This document shows, one piece after another, positions 1 to 11,640 of a stretch of 64,000 bases of DNA; the stretch's first letter is position 1; each line of letters opens with the position of its first letter. A program made the position numbers and the translations under genes. The stretch comes from Acheta domesticus (taxonomy: Eukaryota; Arthropoda; Insecta; Orthoptera; Gryllidae), in the NCBI GenBank assembly GCA_031308135.1, contig JAHLJT010000631.1, positions 160,060,921 to 160,124,920 on the forward strand, given 5' to 3'. Under the pieces are notes generated by a model. The model was not told the origin of the DNA. It was given only the letters and a program-made list of their open reading frames with translations, and searched no databases.

Positions 1-755
1 TTTGTCTTCGAATTCCGCTCGCAAACTTGATAACATTAGTCGCTATTCATTACACACACGTTGAAGCGTTGTTGATGTAAATTATAATCCCTCAGAGTTT
101 TACGCATTCACTTTAGCTCCGATATTTACAATCCACCTTCTTATTCACACTGTTGCAGTTCACTGTGCTCACTTTTCCCGTATTCACCTTGGTACGCACG
201 TGTCCACCAACTATTTGCCTAATACCTACAATATTTACTCACATTTCACTCCACTATACTTCATTCGCGGTCAAACCATTAATCTACACTGCTCTTCTTT
301 ATTTAAAGTTCATTTTCGTATACGATGGATTTAGATTTACGCACAGATTATTTCACGGTTACTTCCGCATTCGTCCACCTGGTCGTTCCCCTCTCGTGGT
401 CAGGCACGCACTCTCTCTGCCTGTATTATCGCGCCCCCTGCGCGCGCCCCTCGCTCGCCGACTCCCCTGAGTCGTACCGAACGGGTCAGCCGACACGGTC
501 AGCACTACCGCTGAATTCAAACAGTGCCGACCGCATCTGACCCGTGTCGACTGCTGCATCTTTAATACGAAACGTATTTTCATAATAATGTAGAGTGATT
601 ACAAAGTGAATATGAATTTAAACTTGTTAAGTTTCAAAGTAAGTAATAAAGTTTAAAAGAAAATACTTGATGAAGTAATAAGCATATAAGTAAGTAAATT
701 AATAAATAATAAATGAGTACTATATTAAGTAAATGCTTCATTTCAGGTTCTAAAG
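1..755. other. Unassigned sequence at window start
   Basis: No gene or known repeat was recognised here. A short GC-rich patch at about 350-545 stands out from AT-rich surroundings. The small open frames in it have no recognisable domain and overlap on both strands, as expected for GC-rich non-coding DNA. Confidence 0.5.
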
Positions 756-759
756 AGAT

Positions 760-958
760 CAAAGTCTGGAAGAAGAATACGTGATGTTCAGGTTTGGAAA
801 TAAATAGTTTCTCAGAGTTTGGGAGACCGGTACGTAATCCTTTTCTGATGGTGGTTTTTTTCTACATGGTTTATCCCCTCAGCCATAGCGTGTTCTCTTT
901 TCCGCGGCTTTGATGCAATTGAGTGACCGTATGGAGAGAATACGAGAATTAGAAAGTT
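760..958 (+). repeat. 3' UTR fragment of L2/CR1-like LINE
   Basis: This stretch matches the 3' UTR of the L2/CR1-like LINE at 55430-55640. Shared blocks are GGAAATAAATAGTTT, then CTCAGCC, TTCCGCGGCTTTGATGC and a closing AGAATT-GAAAG block, all in the same order. It is an older, more diverged copy with no coding part attached. Confidence 0.6.
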
Positions 959-1059
959 TATAATAAGTAAGTTGTTGATAACCATAATCATATTGAAGAA
1001 ATTAAAGAAAGAATAGTATCTGATAATCAAGCTTACTTTGCCAGTCAATCATTCTTTAG

Positions 1060-1460
1060 AAATACATTGATTTCTAAATGGGCAAAGTTGAGACTGTATG
1101 GCAGTAATGAGGCCGATAGTCACGAACGCAGTAGAAACGCGAGTCCTCAGAGAAATTAAGACATTCAAAGGTTAATGATTTTCAAAAGAAAATCTTTGTG
1201 GAGAATTTTTGGACCAATTAAACAACCGCATGGTATTTGGAGAATAAAATATAATACGGAATTGGATAACCTAATAAAACACAAAAATATTATTAATCAT
1301 ATCAGATCTTTAAGATTAAGTTAGATGGGACATTTCCACAGAATTACTGATGTTAGGCTAGTAAAGAAAGTCCTTGGATGGAACCTTATTACAACCAGAG
1401 TTACACGAAGACCGAAGACAAGATGGAATGATGTCATAAATGACCTTAAGACAAAGAAAA
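1060..1460 (+). pseudogene. RTE-like LINE 3'-end remnant
   Basis: Read across frameshifts, the plus strand encodes the C-terminal tail common in insect RTE-type LINEs. A segment resembling 'RRIFGPIKQPHGIWRIKYN' is followed by 'MGHFHRITDVRLVKKVLGW' (from 1325) and 'RRPKTRWNDVINDLK'. That tail lies downstream of the reverse transcriptase in such elements; no RT motifs remain. The 3' end abuts a CTAG-family fragment at 1461. The clade name is tentative because only the tail is seen. Confidence 0.55.
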
Positions 1461-1547
1461 TTAGTGGCGCTACAGAATGGCACAGAATTTCCCGTATTAA
1501 TTGTCTATTTCCTTTGGTCTCGGCTAGCTATTCGTACTTGCCATATG
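1461..1547 (+). mobile_element. CTAG-family terminus fragment
   Basis: This is a terminal fragment of the dominant local repeat, starting TTAGTGGCGCTACAGAATGG and running through the conserved blocks CCCGTATTA and GGTCTCGGCTAGCTATTCG. Homology stops near 1547. It matches 4751, 33898 and 38279 in the same orientation. Confidence 0.7.
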
Positions 1548-2128
1548 TTGGATATAGCGGAGATGCCCCTCTGCCCCTTTAACCTCCTTGCCCCGCGCCG
1601 AGTGTGACATCTTCCACCGGACGGGCCAGGGGCCTTACAACCGCCAACCGGAAGCGTGGGTAATTCAGTCTCGTGCAGTCGTGGCAAGCAGAAGCATGTG
1701 CTGTGTAAAAAATGGCGACGTGGCGAGTTAGTCAATGTGCTCCCTCTTATCCCAAGGCATCTGGGGTATTTTGCTCTGTGCGACGCTAACCATATGTTTA
1801 TTAATGTGTCGCAAACTTTTAAGTACGGAGACAATATTTAGTTTTGCTTCTCCCTTTGAAAACGTTAAAAACGTGTAAAGTGGTTTCGCACGTGTGTGCC
1901 ACATGGCCAGGAGACATCTCTCCTCTTGCCGCTTACAATTAACTCTCTCTAGAGACTCACATTTGTGCGGATCTGTAATTTGATGTTTCCGCTCTGTGTG
2001 GCATCTTCTGGTCCAGGATCAGGATGGACTGGCTATAGAAGACGACTGCGAGATTTACAGCCTGCGTATATACAACTGGCAACCTCCAGGAGTTACACAG
2101 CCTGCATAAAGTTGTAATCTTTAACCTA
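1548..2128. other. Unassigned, partly GC-rich stretch
   Basis: Nothing is firmly recognised. A 61-codon open frame at 1656-1841 (+) begins MGNSVS, which resembles an N-myristoylation signal, but it has no other domain, no splice context and an overlapping minus-strand frame. It is not called as a gene. Confidence 0.4.
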
Positions 2129-2435
2129 ATTATTTGTATCGATGTTTTCTGTGAACTAATTATTTGTATCAACAAGTTTACCACCTCCCATGGTGTCAAT
2201 GCTTTGCATAGCATATATGTTTTCTGTGAACTAATTATTTGTATCAACAAGTTTACCACCTCATATGGTGTCAATGCTTTGCGTAGCATATGTTTTCTGT
2301 GAACTAATTATTCGTATTAACGAGTTTACCACTCACATGGTGTCAATACTTTGCATAGCATATATGTTTTCAGTCAACTAATTATTTGTATTACAAGTTT
2401 AACACCTCACATGATGAGAATGCTGATCATACAGC
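2129..2435. repeat. Tandem repeat, ~74-bp unit, about 4 copies
   Basis: The block with GTGAACTAATTATTTGTAT recurs at about 2151, 2226 and 2299, with a diverged copy at 2372, giving spacings of 75, 73 and 73 bases. Each unit also carries GTTTACCACCTC and GGTGTCAATGCTTTGC. The open frame on the minus strand here is a by-product of the repeat. Confidence 0.85.
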
Positions 2436-2762
2436 AGATTGTTTGTATAATCTGACCACTTTGGTATAATTAAACTAGATGAAAGGTTCCAGATTGTTTA
2501 TTTGCACTCTGAGAAACCGAGGAGTGTGAGATTAGCTGCCCCAACCCAACACTTTCCTACAGTCCACTGCTGGAGAAGCAACATTCTCACATTTTGTTCC
2601 TCGCGTGCCGGATGTGAACCAGTAATTAGCTAAATAATTCTATGGATTTTTATATCACTAAATTTTAATTTCAATATAATCAAATTTTGGTCCTCCGCTT
2701 AATAATTCAATGTTTTGTTCAACTTCTTGCAAACCACTGCAAGAAAACAATGTCTATAAAAA

Positions 2763-3013
2763 ACTGCGATTTTTGTAGGAAGAGCTCTCAAGATAACTCA
2801 AATCCCATCTTCGCGATGGAATATGTCACGGCATTTTGTATCATTCACAGTCGTTCCGCCAGATTTCGCACGATCGCGACCGTATGAAGCAGTGCTTGCG
2901 ATCATGCGACTTCTACCGGCAAGACCGAGAAAAGACGCGAAATGCCGTGACATATTCCATCGCGAAGATGGGATTTGAGTTATCTTGAGAGCTCTTCCTA
3001 CAAAAATCGCAGT
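2763..3013. mobile_element. Foldback (hairpin) element, copy 1
   Basis: The 251-bp segment is an inverted repeat. The outer arm of about 74 bp from 2763 (ACTGCGATTTTTGTAGGAAG) is repeated in reverse complement ending at 3013. The inner arms are imperfect. Related palindromes lie at 20489-20642 and 38888-39228 and share GACGCGAAAT and the ATCATGCGAC motif. There is no coding capacity and no clear target duplication. Confidence 0.85.
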
Positions 3014-3184
3014 ATACTTGTATGTTATTACCAATTCGCATTATTTATTGTGCATTTGTATGTTGCAGCTAAAAACTGTTCATTGTTGCTGTTCCTGGAA
3101 GTTGCCAGTCTCAATATCTGACATCGCTGCTGCGCATGGCATTCAACTTTGAGGAAAAACACTCCAAGACTAAAGAATTGCATG

Positions 3185-3678
3185 TGTATTACTCGTTCAC
3201 TTTACATTTGCAGACGGCAGAATTAGGAACTAATGTTGTTTTGAAAACGAAGGCCCGAACACACAACCGAGAATACACGAATGGTCCCGATGTCAATTAG
3301 CATCTGACCAATCAGCTGTCTCCGAAGGCAGCACAAGCGCTACGGAGTCCATAGTACGGACACAGCTGACGAATTATGCCTTTCTGGCAGTGAGCTGGAG
3401 TCGTGTTCTTAAATGATTAAGATAATATACAATAAAATAGATCACACCACACGCTATTCACAACATTCACGTACAATATTTTTATTTCTTCTTTGCACTT
3501 TTCTACTGCTTAATGGTTATGTTTTAACCCGGGTTTCTGTTTGATGCTCACCGCCATCTATATCATATTAAACGGTCAGTATCTACTGCAGGCGCGCGTT
3601 TCTCATTCAGTCGGCGGTGACCTCATGTAAACAGATCGCAGCGCTCCGTCTGCAAATGTAAAGTGAACGAGTAATACA
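3185..3678. mobile_element. 494-bp element with 33-bp perfect terminal inverted repeats
   Basis: The left end (3185-3217, starting TGTATTACTCGTTCACTTTA) is exactly repeated in reverse complement at 3646-3678. The interior is non-coding and has an AATAAA motif. No flanking duplication is evident. The ends also read TG...CA like a retroviral-type LTR, and a BEL/Pao-like gag fragment starts 55 bases downstream. An LTR is therefore an alternative, but no primer binding site follows and a 33-bp TIR is unusual for an LTR. Confidence 0.7.
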
Positions 3679-3733
3679 AGTCAGTCATATCAATCTCTAT
3701 TGATTTGTTTTTACTATTTATCTCCTTTCATTT

Positions 3734-4123
3734 GTGACTACTGCCCCATTTGTCAAAATGGCAGATCCAAAGATTATTACGCAATGCAAAAATGCTATTG
3801 CAAGATTTTCAAAAGCACTAAATGCCCATGAAACCTTTTTAAATAATTCCTCTCACTCAGATGAAGATTTTTATGAGATACTTCTCTCTAAAAGAGATTA
3901 TATAGTGAAACAATTTGATAAGTTATGCAATATCTTAGAGAAATTTGACCCAGACTCAGAACATGCCACACCGGCCGATGAATTGCAACCAATATATGAT
4001 AGGTTAATTGGTAAATCAAATACTATACTCAAACGTTTAAATTCTAATCATATTAGAGAATCCACCCCCAGTAGCACTGTTTCTACTGAACAGCAAAAAG
4101 GCATCACCATATTTTCTTCCTAG
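3734..4123 (+). pseudogene. BEL/Pao-like gag N-terminal fragment
   Basis: An open frame of 129 codons encodes an alpha-helical protein beginning 'MADPKIITQCKNAIARFSKAL' after a short leader. It is rich in charged helices ('DEDFYEILLSKRDYIVKQFDKL'), like the N-terminal region of BEL/Pao Gag-Pol proteins. The last codons run into a CTAG-family element that begins near 4115, so the frame is truncated by an insertion or deletion. No protease or reverse transcriptase follows. The assignment rests on helical pattern and general resemblance only; it could instead be part of an unrelated element or gene. Confidence 0.4.
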
Positions 4124-7000
4124 CTGCCAACTATTGCCGCCCAAAGAAACTTTTTTCCCCATTTTCTTAATTTTTCGGTTTCCTAATAATTGAACGGAAA
4201 TATTATTTTCATATTAAAGAAGAGTACAACTTCGTGAGGTGAGGTTTTAATGTTTGGACAATGGTAATTGCCATTGAAACATCTGGAGTTTTTTAAAGAG
4301 TTTTGCGTTTAAGCACTAGGGTAAATGCAAAACTTGAAGCTCTTTTTCACAGAAACTTTTTGAGTTTTCGAAAATCTTCATTTGAAAGCATTTGAAGCAC
4401 TTTAACTCACAAATAGGGCACTGTTTACAAGTTGCTGCAAATTGCCTATTAACTATGAGAGAGATCTTTAAAAAAAAATATTTGTGTAATTTTTGTATAA
4501 ACCAAAAATATCCCCAAAACAACTTGTGTAATTAGCACTATACGCTCAAAAAGATTGAAAACAAAATTGTGAGAAAATTGTGTTTAACCATTTCTAAAAA
4601 TGTGGAATATTGAGCTGGTTTTCACAATAAGCGGTAGAGTTTTCAAGAAACTTTATATGAATTATTTAAATCACATGTACTCATAAATAAAATAATGAGA
4701 AAAAAATCTCCGCTAATGTAAATATTAACGACGTGAGAGACAAGTCAAAACTAGTGGTGCTACAGAATGCCAAAGACTTCCCCGTATTAGTTTTCTACTT
4801 CCTTTGGTCTCGGCTAGCTATTCGGACATGACACACACATTCTTGCCAGCTGCCATCGGTCGCCTCCCAAACTACATATTTTTGGCATTTTCTCCATTTT
4901 TCGGTTGCCTAATAGTAGAACGGAAATATTATTTTAAGAATATTAAAGAACAGTGAAAACTCGTCCTAAATGGCAATCGTCATTGAAAAATTTCGAGCCG
5001 GTTTTAAGAAAATGGCATTTAACCGTTATTAAAATGCGAAAATTGTATTTCTTTTTCACAGAATTTTTTTGTGATTTCGAGTAACTGCAATTGAAGTCAT
5101 TTTAAGCAATTCAACTCACAAACACAATAGTGTTTACAATTTGCCGGAAATGTGCAAATTAATGGTATGAGATATCTATCCAAAAAATTAGATTAGTGTA
5201 ATTTTTGAAAAAATAAAAATACACCTCAAAACGAGCATTACGTCATATTAAAGAGTGCAATTAGTACTATCCGTTAGAAAAGTTTGAAGAATAAATTTGG
5301 AGCAATTTTTGACAAAATAGCGTTTGTGCGTTTCTAAAAATGCGGAATTTTATATGGAGTAATATACGTCGTACAGAAAAAATTATGTAATGCTGCGCGA
5401 AGAAAAGGCGGATTTTCGGCAGGGGATTTTCATTGTCGGGCCCTGATAACCAAAAAAGGGATAAATCCAGTTCCTAAATTAAGAAAAAATATCCATTAAC
5501 ACGTGGGTAGCCAGAATCCCTCTTGATACCTTGATACCGAAAAAACCAATTGAAAGCAAAACGTCCGTCTGTCCGTCTGTGAACATTATTAAACCATACG
5601 TAGGATTTTTTTGAAATTGAAGAAACCCCTGTCGATCTGACTCGTGTCAAAGTTTGGAGGTTTTGAAAAACATTCTTTAAATTTGTTTTTACATGAAGCC
5701 CCGCGGTCACTAAAAATTTTCTCGAAACGGCACCAAATTTTTTCTCTAAATTTCTTGTAAGAATAGAGTAAAGTACACTTATTAAGGTAGCGTACGTCCT
5801 AATTTCACGGTTAACTGTATTTTCGAAAATTGCTTAAGTTTGAAATTTTTTTGGTCTCCCTACAACAACAAAATTAAAGATAGAGATTTTTCCTTCGAAT
5901 AAAATTGATTTTCTAAAGTACGTTCTTTCATTAAGGCCATGTACATGTTTTCAAAATTTTAGTAGTTTTCCCGCAATATTGCGTGCAAAATGTGCAATTT
6001 AAAAAAATTACATAAAGCGATTTTCTAAACAACGGCTCCAAATTTGTTCTTTAAACGTCTGCTAAGTATAGTGCTTAATATATATGGGATGATATTAACG
6101 ACATATTCCTCTATTCTTTTGTGGTTTTTTTAAATTACAAAAATTAATTTTTTTGACATGTCTCCCACATCGTTAATATTTACATTAGCAGCGATATTTT
6201 CACATTATTATATTGTTGAGAAATGTGCTTTAAATAATATCAAGAGAAGTTTCTCGATAACCCACACAATTACCTACACAAATATAATTTTTTGAAGCTG
6301 GTAATACGCACATTTCCAGCAATTTCTAAAGTTTTCTTCGTGAGTTAAGTTCTTCAAATGACTTGTAATTAAGGTTTTCGTAATCACAAACGATTTCTGG
6401 GAAAAAGAGCTTCAATTGTCGAATTAACAGTAGCGCTATTTTCTTAAAAGGGCTCGAAATTTTGCAAAGAAAATTTCCATTTAGGGCGATAGTTTACTGT
6501 TTCTATAATATCCTTAAAATAATATTTCAATTCTATCATTAGGAAACCGAATAATTAAAAAAATGTAAAAAAACCTAGTTTAGGCGGCGATAGATGGCAG
6601 CTGGCAAAAGAATGTGTAAAGTCCGAATAGCTAACCGAGACCAAAGGAATTAGAAAACTAATTTGGGAAAGTCTTTGCTATTCTGTAGCCCCACTAGTTT
6701 CTTTACAGTAGCGCTTACACGCCATTTTCTTAAAAACGGCTCTAAGTTTTTCAAAGAAAATTGCCATTTAGGACAAGGTTTTACTATTCTTTAACATTCT
6801 TAAAATAATATTTCCGTTCTACTGTTAGGAAACCGAAAAATTAAGAAAATGTAAAAAAAAGGAACTTTGGGCGATGATAGATGGCAGTTGGCAAGAGTAT
6901 TATCAAGTCCGAAGAGCTAGCCGAGACCAATGGAAATAGAAAACTTATCCGGGAAAGTCTGTGCCATTTTGTAGGCACCACTGGTTTAAAATTGCACATA
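4115..7000. mobile_element. CTAG-family elements, one nested in another
   Basis: The outer copy is 4115-4750 on the left (first ~110 bases of the terminus missing) and 6710-7000 on the right, ending GTAGGCACCACT in reverse orientation. Inside it lies a second copy, 4751-6709. Interior blocks such as 'AAATGGCAATTTTC', 'AAATGGCGTTTAAGCGC' and 'GCTGCCATCTATCGCCGCC' recur throughout the window. No open frame of note is present; the elements are AT-rich and non-coding. Confidence 0.8.
4751..6709. mobile_element. Inner CTAG-family element, both termini present
   Basis: The element starts CTAGTGGTGCTACAGAATG at 4751 and ends with its reverse complement (CTGTAGCCCCACTAG) near 6709. About 500 bases at each end are inverted copies. 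The centre (5340-5720) carries a conserved block, seen in reverse at 7720-8030, 34200-34530 and 43790-44190, that includes GCAGCATTACATAACTTTCC. No transposase was recognised, so this is probably a non-autonomous DNA transposon. Confidence 0.75.
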
Positions 7001-7539
7001 TTGCACGCAACCTTGCGCGAAAACTACTAAAAAAGTCCCTATAGAAATTTTAAAATGAATGCAAGCGTTTTAAAATCATTTGGAAAGCACAGATTGATGT
7101 ACACATGCACCGTACAACTATCACTAGTAAAACCTTCATAAGTTGTTATCCAAGAATGTAGTTTAGCAGACACAATAGAAGCCATCAGACAAACTGGCGA
7201 ATTTTACTACCAACAAACTACCACCACAGCATGAAAAATTCTCATCGAAGTGTTATATGACGGCGATGGCGAAAGTTTCTTGGAAATTAAGGTTAAAGGT
7301 CGTCAGTGATACTTTTCACACCAAAAGTGAGAATGATTTGTCGCTGACGGGCACTTCCCGCCACTGAGATAACAGAGGCAGGCGCGTCGGACTGTGAGAA
7401 TATCCGGCCGCATCTTCACGAAGCGTACCTCGAGTAGAGTACGCAGTAGCATGCAGTAATAATAAAGGAAAAAATGATAAATAAAAAACAACAACTTATT
7501 TCATAAAAATATGTACGAAAATTGATAAACTAAAAAGAA

Positions 7540-8045
7540 ATTTTAAGAAAATAGCGAAATGTGTAAAATATGGAATATAGTGTCAAATATGTAAAAATAT
7601 GTAACGAAAAAATTGGATATTGTGTTAGGACAGCGACAAATCGCCAAGATTAAAATTTTATCTATTCTTAGAAGTTTAAAGAATACATTTTGAGCTGTTT
7701 TTTGAGAACATTTTGAAAGTGTCAGGGAGGTTTCATGTAAAGTATCCCCAAATTTTGAGGAATTTTTTCAAAATCGCGGTGCCTGGAGTGCAACCAGATC
7801 GACCGGAGAATTTCCATTTTGGAAGAAATCATACAACAGTTCAGGCGCAAGAGGTGTTCAAGAGGGACGGACAGACGGACGTTTTTGAAAAAAAAAGCAC
7901 ATTTTCGGTATCGGGGGACCCCAAAACGTGTATTTCCGTTAAAAACCCGAAATCGATTTTCCCCAGCATTACATAACTTTCCCTCCGCTACGTATATTAC
8001 TCCGTATATACGTATGTATAGGGGAAAGTAATAAGAAACTTGACT
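7540..8045 (+). mobile_element. CTAG-family internal fragment
   Basis: It matches the internal block of the CTAG family in forward orientation: TTCATGTAAAGTATCCCC, CATTTTGGAAGAAATCATAC, a GACGGACAGACGGACG stretch, GGGACCCCAAAACGTG and CAGCATTACATAACTTTCCC. The terminus is absent. Between 7000 and 7540 nothing else is recognised. Confidence 0.7.
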
Positions 8046-8292
8046 GTGACAATGAACAACAGAAAGGAATGGAAGGCCAGTCAAAAGAATTACCAAAAAA
8101 TGTTGTTGAGCCTCACTAAGAACTATAAGTTAGGTTGTGAGTTTTATATCTTAAACCAAGCCAAGACACATAGTATTATGTAATATGTAATTTATATATT
8201 TTATAATTACATAGTAAATGAAAAATAAAGAATATAATATTTTAATATAATATTATTTAACTCTAAACGTCATTATAATACTTGAACTTTAC
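8046..8292. other. Intronic sequence of TRPA gene A
   Basis: AT-rich sequence follows the donor of the ankyrin exon at 8293 (minus strand). No further ankyrin or channel exon of gene A is visible between here and base 1, so the next exon must lie outside the window or be too short or diverged to see. Confidence 0.5.
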
Positions 8293-8430
8293 CACTGATG
8301 CTGCGTGGTGCAGAGCAGTTTGCTCTTCTTTATCAGCTTCGTTGGGATTAGCACCTGCTTCCAATAACAATGCCACGAATTCCATTCTGTCGTCGTTTGC
8401 CCAGGCACATGCGATATTAAGTAGAGTTGT
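8293..8430 (-). CDS. TRPA (painless-like) gene A, ankyrin exon
   Basis: This minus-strand exon of 138 bases (46 codons, phase 0 at both ends) encodes 'TTLLNIACAWANDDRMEFVA' followed by 'LLLEAGANPN' and 'QTALHHAASV', a typical ankyrin repeat and the start of the next. The acceptor is TGTATGCAG just above 8430; the donor GTG|GTAAAG lies just below 8293. Joined to the exon at 8773-8981 it reads through without a shift. Ankyrin repeats form the cytosolic N-terminus of TRPA channels, which act in heat, touch and chemical sensing. Assignment to TRPA rather than another ankyrin protein rests on the upstream exon and on the related channel exon at 61355-62739. Exons encoding further repeats and the pore are not in the window. 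Confidence 0.75.
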
Positions 8431-8772
8431 CTGCATACACAAAATTTATACTCATTATATGTAAGAAATATTTTCAACGGTATTCAAGGTCTGTTCACTG
8501 AAGATCTCTAATATTAAAGTAATAACAAAATAATTAATTAATAATAGCAATTATGCTATTGATTGTAAACTACAAACGAGAAATGATTTTTAACACGCAG
8601 TATCATCTGCTACATTAAATACACTTCATAATTAATATTTACTAAATTACAATATTTTATTTGAGAGATTCTGAAGCTCGGAGTGTGCTCTGAAACTGAG
8701 CAACAGGTAAAATCATCTGATTACTAAAACAATTTACTTCCTTGTTTCCAACTTCGAAACATAGTTCCTTAC

Positions 8773-8981
8773 CTGGTTATTTCCGAAATTGCTCTTCAGA
8801 TCCGAATTTTCATTTAGTAATGTTTTAAATTTGTTTACTAAATTATTTTGTAGTGCTTTTATCATTAGTTCTTGTACATTTTTTTGAAAAAATCTCATTC
8901 GTGAAGTAATCTTCTCATCTGTAATCATCATCACGCTGTCGTTTGTAGGAGCTGGATTTTCATGAACGGGGTTCATCTCTT
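8773..8981 (-). CDS. TRPA (painless-like) gene A, first coding exon
   Basis: The minus-strand exon runs from acceptor TTTCTTCCAG (above 8981) to donor CAG|GTAAGG (below 8773). Translation probably starts at the ATG at 8976-8974, giving 68 codons that end in phase 0. After a polar leader (residues 1-25) it encodes a helical stretch 'QELMIKALQNNLVNKFKTLL' like the start of the painless/pyrexia ankyrin domain. The exon joins the ankyrin exon at 8293-8430 in frame ('NFGNNQ' + 'TTLLNIACAW'). An acceptor just upstream of the ATG implies a 5' non-coding exon further right on the minus strand; the CpG-rich segments at 35.7 and 59.9 kb are candidates. The predicted intron between the two coding exons is 342 bases. 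Confidence 0.7.
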
Positions 8982-10808
8982 CTGGAAGAAAGGGAAATCA
9001 GTACAAATAAATGTATTTTGACATTAGTAATGGTATATGTACTTTTGGACGTTATTTGTCAAATCATTAGAATTGATTAATTAATTAGGATTTTTAGTTA
9101 AATCATTCTAAGGAGAAAAATTCAACATCGGCAAAACGATGTGGATCTGGAAACGAATCTGTATTACTCGGGAAACGATCTGAAAAATAATATCTGTGGA
9201 AAATGATTGGGAGTCATCCAACAATAGCAGAAAGTTAGATTAATTAAATATTGACTAATGTACTACTAACATTGTAGCAATCCCTTGCAAAACTCTTTTC
9301 CAAACTGCGTGAAGAACTGCAAACCAGCACACAGTTTCAAATTTCTAACATCTTTTAAAAAGTACTTCTTTATTTTGATACATTATTTTATATAATTTCT
9401 CTTAATATTTGAAACGTTTATGTAAAATAACTGTGGAATCGTAGCTTCATTAATTGCGATGGCAAAAATATGAACTAGCAAACATCTTATTCACATCAAA
9501 CTCATAATTGACTTTGTGTTTTTTCTAGAAACTTTTAGTAGTTTGTGTTCCGTTAAAAATCACCTTGGCCAAAGGAAATATCTTGATGGAAAAATTGGTA
9601 TACTTCATATGTGTTTGCGACTCCTATGATTTGGAGGAAACCGAGGGATCATCCAAGAGATTGTTATTTGTGATTGACAAATATTAAAGGAATCTCTGTA
9701 TCCTTGATCAGAAAAGTGTGTTAGATAATCCATTTAGTAAATCCTGAAAAATATATTTACCTCCTTTGCATACTAAATTTGGAGGAATGAAAAATGTCGT
9801 AAAAGCTGTGGTTAAATTTTCAGATCGATTCTTTTACTTGAAATTGAAATTTCCCAATGTATGTGATGCTAAATTGAAGGAAAGGATTTTTTAGAATCAC
9901 AAATGCAGTCATTAATCGCAGATGAACATTTAAGGAACTTAAAGAAAATTTAAAGAACTTAAATTCATGGGAAAAAGCAGACCGGCAGTGTTTCAAAAAT
10001 GTATATTGCAATTATCTTGGAAACCATAAAGCAGAAAACTATCCGACATAGAGGCTGATCTACGGTATTCTAATAAAGCTATGGGATATAAACGTGATTT
10101 CGAAATTCACTTCTTAGATTCTGGATAAAGATTCACCAGAAACATTTTGGGGCTGTTAGCGATAAGTATGGTAAGCGTTTTCATCAGTAAATGTATATAA
10201 GGGAAAACATGTACTAAGGCAAGACTAGACCTAATATATTTCCTGACTATGTAACTTTGGATCAAGAAGAGAGATGTTCCAAATACAGGAGCACGAAATT
10301 TATAAAATGTTCAAATGAATATCACACAAAACTCCTGCCAGATAGGGAAAAAGTGAAATAATATTTGAATTGAGTATGAAAAGTACTTCTAGAATCTGTT
10401 CTTTCCATTCTTGTGAAAGAAAAAAGTTTGTTTTGAAGACCAGTGTTATTTTTGCTAGTTGAAGTAATCCGGTGTTTCCCGGACATTTATCATTTAGAGA
10501 AAAAAAGGCATTAACTTTATCAGTGTAAAATGGGAGTAATCCTTCTTCATCTCCGCACCGCGGTGCACCGCTCCGCCCTACTTCTGCCTTGCCATGATTT
10601 GACCTCCCTCCTTCGCCTCATTAACCCCTACCCCCGCATTCACTCCTTCGTATTTAATTTTCAATTATGGCGGAATGAATCAATTAGCATTAAACAGGAA
10701 ATTTTATGAATAAGTTTTTATTGATTGTCTATGCTTCATTGCATCAAGAAAGGTTCCATTATTTATAGACAATCAGATCATGTGATAATAAAATATATTT
10801 AATACAAA
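8982..10808. other. Unassigned sequence, possibly 5' intron of TRPA gene A
   Basis: AT-rich sequence of about 1.8 kb. No exon with splice sites, no known transposon terminus and no long open frame were recognised. If gene A has an upstream non-coding exon, this would be intron. Confidence 0.4.
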
Positions 10809-10870
10809 GTTGAAGAAAACGAAGTAGGAGTTTTACAGAGTTTTAAACTCCTACTTCGGTTTTCTTCAAC
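10809..10870. repeat. 62-nt near-perfect hairpin
   Basis: GTTGAAGAAAACGAAGTAGG... at 10809 is repeated in reverse complement ending at 10870, with a stem of about 26 bases containing one unpaired base and a loop of about 10 bases. The length resembles a small-RNA precursor, but such hairpins also arise from transposon inversions. A CTAG terminus begins immediately downstream. Confidence 0.7.
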
Positions 10871-11640
10871 TTTTCAACCAAAGGAAACAGAAAACGTATA
10901 CGGAAAAGTCTGTGCCATTCTGTAGCACCACTAGTTTATTTATTTATTTACCGTTCCGTATTACACATGTGGATAAAATTTAAACAAAATATTTGGAGCG
11001 GTTTTTGAGAATTTTGTTTTGTTAATCTGAAGCGAAAATTATTCAAAAACGACTCGTTTTTCAGAAAATTCTACACAACCTTTTGTAAAGAGCTAATAAA
11101 AGACTTTGTCTGTGGGAAAAATCTCTATCTACAATTTTGTAGTTTTAAAAATATTTTTTGCAATTTTCAAAAACCAAGTAATTTCCGGAAGTAGCAATAA
11201 GACCATATTTTTTTGTCTTCCCTCCTTACATAAGTGAAGAAGATTTAAAGAAAAAAAATTCAGTGTTTTCGAGCAATTGTTTTGTCAATTTGAAGCACAA
11301 TTTAGGTAAAAACTACTCGTTCTTTCAGAAAATTGTAAATGACCTTATTTAAGTGCAACCGACATTGTCTGAGGCAAAAATCTGTATCTTCAATTTTGCA
11401 GTTTTGAAATTGTTTTTTGCAATTTTCGAAAAATGGGAATATGAACGAAAATGATACCTAAATCATTCTCTTAAACATTCTTTGCACTATTCAACACAAA
11501 ATTTATTTAAAAAATTTGGAGCCATTTTTTTAAACTTTGAAAACCTCCGACGGGCTTCATTTAAAGTACCCCCCAAATTAAAATATCGGTTTCAAATTCA
11601 AGGAGACTTGTTTAACTTCATCTTTAACTCACCTGAGAAC
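10871..11640. mobile_element. CTAG-family fragments
   Basis: A reverse-oriented terminus (GAAAAGTCTGTGCCATTCTGTAGCACCACTAG) occupies about 10880-10935. It is followed by forward internal sequence with 'TTTGGAGCGGTTTTTGAG' and, near 11550, 'GGGCTTCATTTAAAGTACCC'. There is no coding capacity. The abutting orientations suggest rearranged or nested copies. Confidence 0.65.

Noticed and set aside
1656..1841. Possible small gene beginning MGNSVS
   Set aside because: Only 61 codons, no domain or splice sites, overlapping frame on the opposite strand.
2798..3034. Open frames across the foldback elements (also at 38714-39300 and 20386-20709)
   Set aside because: They read through palindromic arms and have mirror frames on the other strand.
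3734..4123. A host gene encoded by the 129-codon frame
   Set aside because: It is directly truncated by a CTAG element and resembles retroelement Gag helices; kept only as a tentative gag remnant.
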